A stretch of DNA of 38,329 nucleotides, taken from positions 1 through 38,329 of the forward strand of contig JAKSLA010000028.1 in the NCBI GenBank assembly GCA_024401455.1, written 5' to 3'. Source of the DNA: Paludibacteraceae bacterium. GTDB taxonomy: Bacteria; Bacteroidota; Bacteroidia; Bacteroidales; Paludibacteraceae. This document shows, one piece after another, positions 8,307 through 17,111 of the stretch (position 1 is its first letter; each line of letters starts with the position of its first letter). The notes beneath the pieces were generated by a model. The model was not told where the DNA came from, ran no database searches, and worked only from the letters and a program-made list of their open reading frames with translations. The position numbers and the translations under genes are program-made.

Positions 8307-9686
8307 TTATTTCTCCCTCAACAAATTAACCGCACCTTTCTTCGTATAGGAGACGCCATCCACGCCTTTGGCTTCAATGACATAGAAATAGACGCCAATA
8401 GAAGCAGCGCTACCATAAACAGTACCGTCCCACCCCTCGGAGATATCTTCCGAATCATAAACCTTCGTTCCCCATTGGTCGTAAACGCGACAACGATAGG
8501 AGCCGATAGAACGGTAGGCCACCTTAAACTCGTCATTGATACCGTCACCATTGGGTGAGAAAGCATTAGGCACATACAAGGCCGACTCTGCGACACGGAA
8601 GCACGCATACGAAGAACTTTTGCACCTGTGCAATGTATCACTCGCCGTGACAGTTAATTTCACGCAATGCAAGCCTGGATCGACAAATCGATACGCATAA
8701 ATCGTAGAGTCATATTGACGACGGGATCCGCTGAAATCCTCCTCGATGAGATTCTCGCCACTGATGAACTCCCAGACATACCCCGTAGGAGAAACCGATG
8801 GTGTCGCATAACACATCAAATCAATCGTAATAGGAGAAGACGACTTGAACAAAGAAGTATCAGATACCGCCTGAGCAAAATCCGTATTGAACGGAAGAAC
8901 TACACGTTCCGCCTCATCCGTTTTCCAACTTTCAAAGTTCGCATCCGCCTCATTTTCAAACTTCGGATCCACTTTCACCATCGCCAATGCCCTTGGCGCA
9001 GTTGACTCATAGACTTCCGTCTTAACAGAAGGTACGTTCAACCCCAATGCCTGAGACAAATCGTCATGGATGGTAATTGGCGTATTCAAAACGGGTTTAG
9101 GAATAAACAATGCCGTATCTGCATCCGATTTCTCCGAGAACTCCGTCGTGTCCGGCTTGAAATCGGAAGACAAGACGAAATCATCATAACTATAAGAGAT
9201 GTGTCGAATCACAGGACGACGCACACCCAACGAATTGATATAATACATTGAAGGAGAAATCCTTATGCAAAGTTCCTCGCAAGATGAGACCGACTCGTCA
9301 ATTTTCACCTCGCTAATCGGCCGATAACGTGCCACCCAGACATAACTACGGCAACGCTCGCCCGACGAACATGTGGAATCTCCATATTCCACATAATAAC
9401 CTGTATCCATGTTGACACGTTGGAGAATGGTTGACGTGGAATCCACCGTATATTCAACCGGCCTCATTGCCACAGCAGAATCAGGCGTGTCCGTGAATGT
9501 GTACCACACACAACCCGTCGAATCAATCTTATCAGAAGTAAATTTAATGGTGATTGTGGACTGCGTCAAAATAACATTGCTTCTGGAGTCCATCAAGACA
9601 GCCGTTCCCGAATTAACCTCAAAGCCCTCTGCATAGGCATTCAACACAGCCAAAATCGACAATACCGTAATAATATAATGCTTCAT
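8307..9686 (-). CDS. Secreted PKD-like protein with T9SS type B sorting domain
   Basis: This 459-residue exported protein has an N-terminal signal peptide (about residues 1-19, hydrophobic core IITVLSILAVLNAYA). A PKD-like segment near residues 285-360 is suggested by GYVWEF and YRFVDPGLHCVKLTVTASD. The C-terminal CHU_C domain covers about residues 370-459: YVPNAFSPNGDGINDEF (SPNGDG at 377-382), RVYDQWG and GWDGTVYG. By family knowledge this domain is the T9SS type B signal, so the protein should cross the outer membrane and be displayed or released. The middle shows no domain I recognise. It differs from the protein at the left edge in lacking the 51-residue repeats. It stands alone: gltX, next on the same strand, has its own promoter. 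Its role is unknown. Confidence 0.88.
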   Translation of the reverse strand: MKHYIITVLSILAVLNAYAEGFEVNSGTAVLMDSRSNVILTQSTITIKFTSDKIDSTGCVWYTFTDTPDSAVAMRPVEYTVDSTSTILQRVNMDTGYYVEYGDSTCSSGERCRSYVWVARYRPISEVKIDESVSSCEELCIRISPSMYYINSLGVRRPVIRHISYSYDDFVLSSDFKPDTTEFSEKSDADTALFIPKPVLNTPITIHDDLSQALGLNVPSVKTEVYESTAPRALAMVKVDPKFENEADANFESWKTDEAERVVLPFNTDFAQAVSDTSLFKSSSPITIDLMCYATPSVSPTGYVWEFISGENLIEEDFSGSRRQYDSTIYAYRFVDPGLHCVKLTVTASDTLHRCKSSSYACFRVAESALYVPNAFSPNGDGINDEFKVAYRSIGSYRCRVYDQWGTKVYDSEDISEGWDGTVYGSAASIGVYFYVIEAKGVDGVSYTKKGAVNLLREK

Positions 9687-9827
9687 CTATTTTTTCTATA
9701 TTTCAGCCCCCCGACACAAGAGAAACTCGCCAAAGTCCCTTTCCGCCCGGGCGCACTAATCCACATAACATTTTCAACTTGCAATATTACAAAAACATTT
9801 CCATACCATACGGCTGATTGACGAATA

Positions 9828-9860
9828 TATTTCAATTCAACCATAAAATTTATATCTTTG
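9828..9860 (+). promoter_or_regulatory. Promoter of the peptide transporter gene
   Basis: TTG at 9828-9830, a 22-nt spacer and TATCTTTG at 9853-9860 fit the Bacteroidota -33/-7 pattern. Transcription should start near 9867, about 20 nt before the ATG. Confidence 0.65.
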
Positions 9861-9887
9861 CCCTAACATTTAAAAACGAGAAACATC

Positions 9888-11417
9888 ATGGCAAACAGAC
9901 ACCCTAAAGGGTTATACTTGCTCTTCGTTACCGAAATGTGGGAACGATTCAGCTACTACGGCATGAGAGCCATCTTTGCGCTCTACCTTGTCAAAGCACT
10001 ACTAATGGACAAGGACCTTGCCTCCAACATCTACGGAAGTTACACCGGCTTCGTTTACCTCACCCCTTTGTTGGGTGGATACATTGCCGACCGATACATA
10101 GGCAACCGGAAATCCATCATCTGCGGAGGTATGATGATGGCCTTGGGGCAATTCCTGCTATTCCTCAGTGCCTGGTTCTATACGGACATCCCCCTTTCCA
10201 AACCATTGCTGTTGGCCGGTCTGACGATGCTCACCATCGGAAACGGTTTTTTCAAGCCCAACATCTCTACTATGGTGGGACAACTCTACAAGCCGGAGGA
10301 TGAACGAATAGATTCGGCCTACACCATCTTTTACATGGGTATCAACGTCGGTGCCTTCTTCTCTCCGCTCGTCTGCGGCGCATTGGGCGACACCGGCCAT
10401 CCGGAGGATTTCAAATGGGGATTCCTTGCCGCCTGCATAGGCATGATCATCGGCACCATCATCTTCCAAACATTACAAAACAAATACCTGGTCTCTCCCG
10501 ATGGCAAATCTATCGGAGTAAAGCCTAACAGACAACGCGAGCAAATGGAGACGACAGAGAAGGAAGGGAACGGCTGGGGAAGGCTTTGTCTGCTCGGCAT
10601 TGGAGAGGTGATTCTGCTCCTCCTTTTCCGCTATATGGGCGCCGATTGGATTGGTGCGGGAATTTTCAGTTGCTGCATTACCGTGCCAGCCTTCATCATT
10701 ACAGACCAGACCTTGACAAAGGCCGAACGCAAACACATTTGGGTCATCTACATCATCGCCTTTTTCGTCATCTTCTTCTGGGCTGCTTTCGAGCAGGCAG
10801 GCGCTTCGCTTACATTTTTCGCTGAGGAGCAAACTGACAGAAACATATTGGGTCGGGAGATGCCAGCCAGTTACTTCCAAATATTCAACGCCATCTTCAT
10901 CGTCATCTTGGCCCCTATCTTTTCGACGATATGGCCTTGGTTCAAGAAGCGGAACATGGAGCCTTCGTCACCTACCAAGCAAGCCATCGGCCTTCTCTTG
11001 TTGGCAATCGGCTACCTTATCATTGCCGTTGGGGTGAAAGGAGTTGAACCGGGCATCAAAGTCAGTATGTTCTGGCTAATCAGCCTCTACTTTGTCCATA
11101 CACTTGGTGAACTGTGCCTCTCTCCTATCGGATTATCGATGGTCAACAAACTCTCTCCGGCTCGCTTCGCTTCGTTGCTCATGGGTGTCTGGTTCTTATC
11201 CACATCGACCGCCAACAAATTCGCAGGAATATTAAGTACACTTTACCCTCAGTTTGACGAACAGGGTGCGTTGATTCAAGCAAAATCAATCCTTGGGTTT
11301 GAGATTACCAACCTCAACGAATTCTTTATGGTATTCGTCATCTCAGCGGGCATCTCCTCCATTTTACTCTTTGCGATAACGAAACAACTGCAAAAAATGA
11401 TGAATGCCGAGGATTGA
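9888..11417 (+). CDS. Proton-dependent oligopeptide (POT/PTR) transporter
   Basis: This 509-residue major-facilitator protein imports di- and tripeptides with protons across the inner membrane. The family signature is at the N-terminus: the ExxER-type motif TEMWERFSYYGMRA in helix 1, then GGYIADRYIGNRKSI after helix 2 and GNGFFKPNISTMVGQLY in helix 4. About 12 to 14 hydrophobic helices are visible, the usual number for POT transporters. The ATG is preceded by a good promoter 27 nt upstream. It stands alone, followed by a GC-rich repeat cluster and then a convergent small gene. DtpT/DtpA-like is the best subfamily guess; the exact peptide range cannot be told. Confidence 0.95.
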   Translation: MANRHPKGLYLLFVTEMWERFSYYGMRAIFALYLVKALLMDKDLASNIYGSYTGFVYLTPLLGGYIADRYIGNRKSIICGGMMMALGQFLLFLSAWFYTDIPLSKPLLLAGLTMLTIGNGFFKPNISTMVGQLYKPEDERIDSAYTIFYMGINVGAFFSPLVCGALGDTGHPEDFKWGFLAACIGMIIGTIIFQTLQNKYLVSPDGKSIGVKPNRQREQMETTEKEGNGWGRLCLLGIGEVILLLLFRYMGADWIGAGIFSCCITVPAFIITDQTLTKAERKHIWVIYIIAFFVIFFWAAFEQAGASLTFFAEEQTDRNILGREMPASYFQIFNAIFIVILAPIFSTIWPWFKKRNMEPSSPTKQAIGLLLLAIGYLIIAVGVKGVEPGIKVSMFWLISLYFVHTLGELCLSPIGLSMVNKLSPARFASLLMGVWFLSTSTANKFAGILSTLYPQFDEQGALIQAKSILGFEITNLNEFFMVFVISAGISSILLFAITKQLQKMMNAED

Positions 11418-11418
11418 T

Positions 11419-11515
11419 CCGTCACAAGGCACCCGTCCTTGCGACAACAAGGCTCTCACAAGGGAGCAACAAGGGCGGGCACAAGGCACCACAAGGGCGG
11501 GCACAAGGCACAGCC
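11419..11515. repeat. GC-rich intergenic repeat cluster with a 22-bp tandem duplication
   Basis: The gap after the transporter holds repeated CACAAGG words. A 22-bp unit is duplicated at 11469-11490 and 11491-11512, differing only in the last base, with core GGGCGGGCACAAGGC. The same core forms the arms of the element at 1429-1717. No gene is seen in it. Confidence 0.85.
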
Positions 11516-11521
11516 CATACA

Positions 11522-11809
11522 TCATTGTATGGAAAGGTGAACAAGGTTGTTTTCCAAAACAATAAAAATAGTTGAGACCAAGCAAACGATTCCAAACACA
11601 AGCAAGATTACGCCCCCCAGCAATCGCTTAACCACGCCGCAGTTTCCCATCTTCACCAAAGAGTACACTATTTCAACCGCAAGATAGACAATCAGATATA
11701 TCCAAAGCGAAACAAAAACAAACTCGTCACATTTTGTTATAAATCCGATTAGTATGATTAACGCTGCTATTAGCAATTCGCGAATCATCCCCTTTCCTAT
11801 TTCCTTCAT
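11522..11809 (-). CDS. Small hypothetical membrane protein
   Basis: I do not recognise this protein. From the ATG at 11809 it has 95 residues. Three hydrophobic stretches are visible: LLIAALIILIGFI, FVFVSLWIYLIVYLAVEIVYSLV, and LLGGVILLVFGIVCLVSTIFIVL. This suggests a three-helix inner-membrane protein with short loops and a short C-terminal tail. The frame extends upstream to 11839, and a further ATG exists at 11788; neither can be favoured by an RBS. It converges on the peptide transporter, with the repeat cluster between them, and sits about 140 nt downstream of the glyS terminator on the same strand. Its reality rests only on the coherent hydrophobic pattern. Confidence 0.55.
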   Translation of the reverse strand: MKEIGKGMIRELLIAALIILIGFITKCDEFVFVSLWIYLIVYLAVEIVYSLVKMGNCGVVKRLLGGVILLVFGIVCLVSTIFIVLENNLVHLSIQ

Positions 11810-11859
11810 ATTTTCCAAACTAATACTTATTCGGACCAAAATTAAAGAAATATAGGGAC

Positions 11860-11891
11860 AAAAAAAAGGAACCCGACCTAAGCCGAGTTCC
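11860..11891 (-). terminator. Intrinsic terminator of glyS
   Basis: On the minus strand GGAACTCG pairs with CGGGTTCC (one G-T wobble) around an 8-nt loop, and eight T residues follow (11860-11867). It lies 60 nt downstream of the glyS stop codon. Confidence 0.85.
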
Positions 11892-11950
11892 CATTCATTT
11901 CGTATAGTCTAAATTTAAGGATAAAGCATCCTAAAAATTCCCTATATAAC

Positions 11951-13498
11951 TTACGCCATCAACTTCTTGTAGAGATTGCTCATATTGACAGCATCACCAA
12001 TAATCTTGTGAAGGTCTGCCACCTTTACACGCTCTTGCTGCATTGTATCGCGGAAACGAAGCGTTACGGTATTGTCCTCCAATGTTTGGTGATCAACCGT
12101 CACACAGAAAGGAGTACCGATGGCATCTTGACGACGATAACGCTTTCCGATCGTATCCTTCTCCTCATAAATGCACTTGTAGTCGAACTTCAACTCATTC
12201 ATGATTTCGTTAGCCTTCTCAGGAAGGCCATCCTTCTTCAACAAAGGAAGGATAGCACACTTAACAGGAGCCAAAGGAGCAGGCAAGTTCAAAACGACAC
12301 GCTTGTCGCCGCCCTCCAATTGCTCTTCCTTGTAGGCACCAGCCATAACAGAAAGGAACATACGGTCAACACCGATGGAAGTCTCGATAACATAAGGAAT
12401 GTATGACTTGTTCTCTTCAGGATCGAAGTATTCCAACTTCTTGCCAGAGAATTGTCCGTGACGAGACAAGTCCCAATTCGTACGAGAGTGGATACCCTCT
12501 ACCTCCTTGAATCCGAATGGCATACGGAACTCGATATCCGTTGCAGCGTTAGCATAGTGAGCCAACTTATCGTGGTCGTGGTAACGATACATATCGTCAC
12601 CCATACCCAAAGACTTGTGCCACTTCAAGCGGAACTCCTTCCAGTGCTTGAACCACTCCATCTCAGTTCCAGGCTTGCAGAAGAATTGCATCTCCATCTG
12701 CTCAAACTCACGCATACGGAAGATGAACTGACGAGCAACGATCTCGTTACGGAAAGCCTTACCAATTTGAGCGATACCGAAAGGAATCTTCATACGACCC
12801 GTCTTTTGTACGTTCAAGAAGTTGGTGAAGATACCTTGGCAAGTCTCAGGACGAAGATAGATGTTCATTGCATTGTCTGCCGTCGCACCGATTTCCGTCT
12901 TAAACATCAAGTTGAATTGCTTAACATCAGTCCAGTTCTTAGTACCGCTGATAGGGCAAACGATCTCCTCATCAAGGATGATTTGCTTCAACTCGTCCAA
13001 GTTATTATCGTTCAAAGCCTTTGCGAAACGCTCGTGGAGAGCATCACGCTTAGCAGCGTTCTCCAACACGCGAGGGTTGGTTGTCTTGAACTTCTCTTCG
13101 TCGAAAGCGTCGCCAAACTTCTTGGCAGCCTTCTCACACTCCTTAGCAATCTTATCGTCGTATTTAGCGATTTGGTCCTCGATCAAAACGTCTGCACGGT
13201 AACGCTTCTTGGAATCACGGTTGTCAATCAATGGGTCATTGAAAGCGTCAACGTGACCGGAAGCCTTCCAAGTAGTTGGATCCATAAAGATGGCAGCATC
13301 GATACCGACGATGTTTTGGTGCAACAAAGTCATTGCGTCCCACCAGTATTTCTTTATGTTATTCTTCAACTCAACGCCATTTTGTCCGTAATCGTAAACG
13401 GCGCCCAAACCTCCGTAAATCTCACTTGATGGGAATACGAAACCATACTCCTTACAGTGGGAAACCAATTGTTTAAAAACTTCTTCTTGTGAAGCCAT
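11951..13498 (-). CDS. glyS: Glycine--tRNA ligase, single-chain class II type
   Basis: This enzyme charges tRNA-Gly. It is the homodimeric eukaryote/archaea-like form (about 515 residues), not the two-subunit bacterial GlyQ/GlyS type. The N-terminus has GFVFPSSEIYGGLGAVYDYG. Motif 2 is seen as GKAFRNEIVARQFIFRMREFEQMEMQFF and motif 3 as PYVIETSIGVDRMFL. The C-terminal anticodon-binding domain starts at about LAPVKCAILPLLKKDG. Length and motifs are complete. Upstream on the minus strand is a TAAATTTG -7 box about 47 nt before the ATG, and a strong terminator follows, so it is probably transcribed alone. Confidence 0.96.
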   Translation of the reverse strand: MASQEEVFKQLVSHCKEYGFVFPSSEIYGGLGAVYDYGQNGVELKNNIKKYWWDAMTLLHQNIVGIDAAIFMDPTTWKASGHVDAFNDPLIDNRDSKKRYRADVLIEDQIAKYDDKIAKECEKAAKKFGDAFDEEKFKTTNPRVLENAAKRDALHERFAKALNDNNLDELKQIILDEEIVCPISGTKNWTDVKQFNLMFKTEIGATADNAMNIYLRPETCQGIFTNFLNVQKTGRMKIPFGIAQIGKAFRNEIVARQFIFRMREFEQMEMQFFCKPGTEMEWFKHWKEFRLKWHKSLGMGDDMYRYHDHDKLAHYANAATDIEFRMPFGFKEVEGIHSRTNWDLSRHGQFSGKKLEYFDPEENKSYIPYVIETSIGVDRMFLSVMAGAYKEEQLEGGDKRVVLNLPAPLAPVKCAILPLLKKDGLPEKANEIMNELKFDYKCIYEEKDTIGKRYRRQDAIGTPFCVTVDHQTLEDNTVTLRFRDTMQQERVKVADLHKIIGDAVNMSNLYKKLMA

Positions 13499-13544
13499 AG
13501 TTTTCTTATTAATTTATTTTATTGAAATTCGATTTTATTGATTG

Positions 13545-13552
13545 CAAATTTA
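13545..13552 (-). promoter_or_regulatory. -7 promoter box for glyS
   Basis: The minus strand reads TAAATTTG, matching TAnnTTTG, which predicts a start near 13538 and a leader of about 40 nt. No clear -33 TTG was found. Confidence 0.5.
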
Positions 13553-13817
13553 GTCATTTTCATAGAGAATTACATTCTCATTGTTAGTTTTTTAACAAAA
13601 TAGAAGAAAAAAGGCACTTTTCCTCTTTTTTACTGACGCGAATTGTTTTCAAAGCCCAAGGATTGCTCCGCCGCAATGTTTGTGTATTGATTCTTATAGG
13701 CTTATAACTCTGCCGAGAGACCACCTTTTCCTCGATCCGTTACCATTGGCTTGAAACAATTACGAGATGAATCATCAAGAAATTGGAGAACAATGCGCAA
13801 ACTCGCCAAAACAAATG
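13553..13817. other. Intergenic stretch without a recognisable gene
   Basis: This gap between the divergent glyS and barrel-protein promoters is A/T-rich up to about 13640 and of mixed composition after that. Short open frames near 13751 lack coding character. I see no RNA gene, repeat or strong hairpin in it. Confidence 0.4.
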
Positions 13818-13825
13818 TATCTTTG
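13818..13825 (+). promoter_or_regulatory. -7 promoter box for the first barrel gene
   Basis: TATCTTTG matches TAnnTTTG and lies 28 nt before the ATG at 13854. It supports that start over the longer frame beginning at 13767, which would begin upstream of the message. Confidence 0.55.
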
Positions 13826-13853
13826 CAAGAAATTAATGACACAGAAAAATTCA

Positions 13854-14531
13854 ATGAAGAAAATATTAGCGATTTCTACTACAATGTTGTGCATAGCCAC
13901 CAATGTCCTTGCCCAAAATCCAGGGGAAGACAATGGGCTCGGCATGAAAATACACTTTGGTTCGTTGAACATGAGCGGAGATGTCAAAAACATAAAAGGC
14001 GGTCCCAAGGGATTGACAGAAAAGGCGGAAATCAACTGCTTTGAAGTCGGCGTAGAGTTCTCCAACCGATGGTATGTATGGCACAACGAAAAAGTCGGCA
14101 TCGCTGTTGAAGCCCACTGGGCAGACTTCTCTTTGGCCAAGGGCGACTTCATCTCCAAGACAAACATGGCGACAAGGGATGGAAAGACGAAACACGTTTC
14201 CAAGGGATCTCTCCTTGAATTGAGTTATTTAGGTGTCAGCCCCATGTTTACCTACTATTTAGGGAAAAACAGAGCCATAGACGGCTACTACGTCTTAACC
14301 CCTTATAGTGCGCTCACTTTTTATCAAGGGGATATGGATGGCGAATACTTCTCCCTCCTCACATTGAACCATAAATTAGGGGCTGCCTATCGTTGGAAAA
14401 CCCTTCAAACCGGTTTGGAATACGCACTGTGCAACACCCAATTAGAGAACAACATCGACAACGACAAGGCAACCTACATCGACAACACCTACATCGGCTG
14501 CTTCAGAGTCTTCTTCGGATTTAAATTCTAA
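13854..14531 (+). CDS. Outer-membrane beta-barrel family protein, paralog 1
   Basis: This 225-residue exported protein has a signal peptide (KKILAISTTMLCIATNVLA) with likely cleavage before QNPGEDNG. The mature part shows alternating aromatic/hydrophobic strands and a C-terminal phenylalanine (VFFGFKF), features of small Bacteroidota outer-membrane barrels such as the PorT/OmpW-like groups. Shared blocks with the next gene include the QNPGEDNG N-terminus, NRWYVWHNxKxGxAVxAxW, a GxxPMxTYYLG-like strand and the FFGFKF end. The two are therefore tandem paralogs. I chose the ATG at 13854 because the signal peptide begins there and the promoter box lies at 13818. The function is unknown: no enzyme motif is visible. 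Confidence 0.8.
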   Translation: MKKILAISTTMLCIATNVLAQNPGEDNGLGMKIHFGSLNMSGDVKNIKGGPKGLTEKAEINCFEVGVEFSNRWYVWHNEKVGIAVEAHWADFSLAKGDFISKTNMATRDGKTKHVSKGSLLELSYLGVSPMFTYYLGKNRAIDGYYVLTPYSALTFYQGDMDGEYFSLLTLNHKLGAAYRWKTLQTGLEYALCNTQLENNIDNDKATYIDNTYIGCFRVFFGFKF

Positions 14532-14659
14532 AGATGGTCATATCTGAAAATCGCCGCACATGCCACTTCGTTCTATGTACGGGGTAGAGAGGTAGCGTCT
14601 ATCTTCCTGATGTTTAAAATAGTTCATTGAATTATAACTACATTTAAACAAAAACAACT

Positions 14660-14667
14660 TATATTTG
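14660..14667 (+). promoter_or_regulatory. -7 promoter box for the second barrel gene
   Basis: TATATTTG matches TAnnTTTG and lies 27 nt before the ATG at 14695, mirroring the arrangement in front of paralog 1. Separate promoters suggest that the two genes can be expressed independently. Confidence 0.55.
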
Positions 14668-14694
14668 CAAAAACTTTTATTAAACATCAAAAAT

Positions 14695-15366
14695 ATGAAA
14701 AAGGTATTTTTTGCCATCGCTACATTGTTGAGCATGGCGTTGGGAGCATCAGCTCAAAATCCAGGTGAGGACAACGGTTTCGGCTTGAAATTACAAGTCG
14801 GTATTCCAGGAAACAACTACGGTTGTCCTGAAAACCACTCCGAAACTGGTTACTCTCTTAAACATGAGTACAGCGGTGCAATGTTTGGATTAGGATTGGA
14901 AAATCGCTGGTATGTATGGCATAACGACAAGATGGGAGTTGCCGTTCACGCTCGTTGGATGGATATATTACTGGGCGGTGGCGAAGTAACAACAAAAACA
15001 TCTATAATCGGCAAAAAAGTTTCTTCTGAAACTGTTGACGTCATGAACGTCGAACTGGGTCTGCTTGGTGTCGGTCCAATGTACACATTCTATTTTGGTC
15101 ATGATATGGCTGTAGATGGTTATTACAACATTGTTCCAACTTATATGCTTGCCGTCTATGAAGCCGAAAAAGACGATGACGACGACGTCTTCATGGGAGG
15201 TTTCGGTTTCACACACAATATCGGTGCTGCTTTCCGTTGGAAATTCCTCCAAGCCGGACTTGAATACAAATTGGGAGAAATCGAATTAGAAGACTACGAC
15301 GACAACGTAGAAAACTACGATTCTAAAGCAAACGGACTTAAGGTATTCTTCGGATTTAAGTTCTAA
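14695..15366 (+). CDS. Outer-membrane beta-barrel family protein, paralog 2
   Basis: This 223-residue protein has a signal peptide (KKVFFAIATLLSMALGASA) cleaved before QNPGEDNG, exactly the mature N-terminus of the preceding gene. NRWYVWHNDKMGVAVHARW, GLLGVGPMYTFYFGHDMAVDGYY and GAAFRWKFLQAGLEY match paralog 1 block by block, and the protein ends in GLKVFFGFKF. An acidic loop (EKDDDDDVF) and a second acidic stretch (EDYDDNVENYD) distinguish this copy; they could bind divalent cations at the surface, but that is inference. A strong terminator lies 20 nt after the stop codon. Outer-membrane location is inferred from signal peptide, strand pattern and terminal aromatic residue. Confidence 0.82.
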   Translation: MKKVFFAIATLLSMALGASAQNPGEDNGFGLKLQVGIPGNNYGCPENHSETGYSLKHEYSGAMFGLGLENRWYVWHNDKMGVAVHARWMDILLGGGEVTTKTSIIGKKVSSETVDVMNVELGLLGVGPMYTFYFGHDMAVDGYYNIVPTYMLAVYEAEKDDDDDVFMGGFGFTHNIGAAFRWKFLQAGLEYKLGEIELEDYDDNVENYDSKANGLKVFFGFKF

Positions 15367-15386
15367 TCATCCATACGGATAAAAAG

Positions 15387-15414
15387 AAAGAGGAGTGAAC
15401 GCTCCTCTTTTTTT
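15387..15414 (+). terminator. Terminator of the second barrel gene
   Basis: AAAGAGGAG pairs with CTCCTCTTT around a 6-nt loop, and the T run continues to 15414. Because an A run precedes the stem it may also work on the opposite strand. Confidence 0.85.
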
Positions 15415-15427
15415 GTGGAATAAATAA

Positions 15428-15448
15428 GGGGCACCATCAAGATGCCCC
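15428..15448 (-). terminator. Hairpin downstream of the esterase gene
   Basis: GGGGCA pairs with TGCCCC around a 9-nt loop. On the minus strand it is followed by a T-rich tract, TTATTTATT. It lies 26 nt after the esterase stop codon and could terminate that gene. Confidence 0.5.
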
Positions 15449-15474
15449 TCTCTATCTAATCTAATGCGTACCCA

Positions 15475-16962
15475 TCAATTATTCTTGGAAACCACCACCT
15501 TGACAACCTTATTGGTTTGCAAGTTCTTCAATAAATAAATGCCTCGGTCCAAGTTAATGTCGCCGTCAACGACGATGCAGTTTTTCAGACGAGCACCTAA
15601 AATATCATACACGGCATACTCTCCATTAGAAATCATCGAGTTAGATTCGACAGAAGCGACGCCTGTCGTGTTGGCTGGGGCAAACCTTAGATAGTCAATA
15701 TCCACCCAGTCGCCCGTAATGGCCAACTTCAAGACATGTTCTCCCTCCGTCAACGTGCCGACAGACTCGGTCACCGTTGTATAGGTGGACCAATCACCCG
15801 TGTTCGGAACCGCCACTTCGCCAGTAATGGGTTCATCATCAATATACAATTGGAAAGAGGAGGCGTCTGCTCCCGAAGCCACATAAGCAGACATTTCATA
15901 CAAGCCACCCTTCTCCACCTTGACCGTGTACTTCAGCCACTCGCCTTTCTGGGTGTAACCGATGGCCGTATTGCTCATATCAACGCCCTCTTTACGGTCG
16001 CCGCCATTACGGTTGTCCCTGTCCATATCGTGATAAGCCTTTCCTTCTCCTCCGAAATCGAACTCTTCGGCTTCAATCTTTCCCGGCAAAACGGCAGGAG
16101 TGCCGTTGAATGGCGTCTGTGGAACATCTGGGATAGTAGCACATTTCGTTGAATAACGGCTCACAAATCGCCAAATTTCTCGGGAGGAGTGCATACAAGC
16201 CTCATCATTCGAATGCCAGTGTCCTTTGTTCGGAAGGGAATTCAAGACCACATCGGCGCCACAGTCTCCTCCGCTGTAAGTGGTTCGCGTGGCACAATTA
16301 TTGATTTTAGAGGTCTCCTTTGTCTGGCAGTTATTATGCTTCTGCCAAGCATCGATTACGGAGGTTACCCCATTATAGTTGACCACATCGTCCGATGTTC
16401 CATGCGTATGCATAAGCGGGAGAGGACGGATACTGGGATTTGGCGTTGTGCTTCCGAACAGATAACCCGACACCGGAGCAAAGGCTGCGAAATAATCGGA
16501 AATATTGTTCATGGCATGGTACGTCATCATTCCTCCCATCGAAAAGCCGCTCAGATAAACCCTCGTTTCGTCAATCTGATACTCCTCACTGACTTTCTTG
16601 ATGACATTGACCAAATATTTCAAGTCGGAAGAGCCCGAGATATCCCAAGAATTATTGTTTCCTTGGGGATAGGCCACGACAAAGTTGGCCGTGTCTGCCA
16701 CCAACTCCCATTGAGCATGTTCCTTTTGATAATTCACATCTTGGCCACGTCCATGCATTGAGATAAGCAAGGGGCGGTTCGCCTGAATGTTATTAGGCGC
16801 ATAGACATAAACTCGCCTGTTATCTACATAATAATTCGTTCCGCCTGTCGCTCCCTTGACATTTGCGGCCGAGGCAAAAGAGGTTCCTAAAAAAAGACAG
16901 GAAAGCAAAGATAGGACTTTGCCGTGCTCCAGAAAGTGATTTCCGAGTTTTAAGTGTTTCAT
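15475..16962 (-). CDS. Secreted CE1-like esterase with CBM6 and T9SS type A signal
   Basis: This is a modular 495-residue exported protein. Residues 1-33 are a signal peptide. Residues ~42-270 are an alpha/beta-hydrolase of the LpqC / feruloyl esterase / PHB depolymerase type: oxyanion HGRGQ at 70-74, nucleophile elbow GFSMGG with S141, acid region HGTSDD (D191/D192), and GHWH with H248 as likely base. Residues ~294-428 form a carbohydrate-binding module family 6-like domain (KIEAEEFDFGG to GDWVDIDYLRF). Residues ~440-495 are the T9SS type A sorting region (YDILGARL, GIYLLK). It probably de-esterifies plant or host polysaccharide outside the cell. The ATG at 16962 was chosen because the signal peptide follows; the frame extends to 17037 without signal character. 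Confidence 0.9.
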   Translation of the reverse strand: MKHLKLGNHFLEHGKVLSLLSCLFLGTSFASAANVKGATGGTNYYVDNRRVYVYAPNNIQANRPLLISMHGRGQDVNYQKEHAQWELVADTANFVVAYPQGNNNSWDISGSSDLKYLVNVIKKVSEEYQIDETRVYLSGFSMGGMMTYHAMNNISDYFAAFAPVSGYLFGSTTPNPSIRPLPLMHTHGTSDDVVNYNGVTSVIDAWQKHNNCQTKETSKINNCATRTTYSGGDCGADVVLNSLPNKGHWHSNDEACMHSSREIWRFVSRYSTKCATIPDVPQTPFNGTPAVLPGKIEAEEFDFGGEGKAYHDMDRDNRNGGDRKEGVDMSNTAIGYTQKGEWLKYTVKVEKGGLYEMSAYVASGADASSFQLYIDDEPITGEVAVPNTGDWSTYTTVTESVGTLTEGEHVLKLAITGDWVDIDYLRFAPANTTGVASVESNSMISNGEYAVYDILGARLKNCIVVDGDINLDRGIYLLKNLQTNKVVKVVVSKNN

Positions 16963-16990
16963 GATATTTGTTTTGAGTTTTGGTTGTATG

Positions 16991-16998
16991 CAAAAATA
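16991..16998 (-). promoter_or_regulatory. -7 promoter box for the esterase gene
   Basis: The minus strand reads TATTTTTG, a match to TAnnTTTG, 28 nt before the ATG at 16962. This supports the chosen start, since the longer frame would begin upstream of the message. Confidence 0.55.
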
Positions 16999-17111
16999 GG
17001 TACGAAAACGCCTTTCTCTTCTGCTTTTTTGTGTCATTTAATAAGAATAATAGTTCAAAACGAGCAATCGGCAGGAAGAATTTTACCATTGTCGCCAATT
17101 AAGACGCAATA

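Noticed and set aside
12452-13429. Long plus-strand open frame of 325 codons
   Set aside because: It is antisense to glyS and shares its codon periodicity; no domain is visible.
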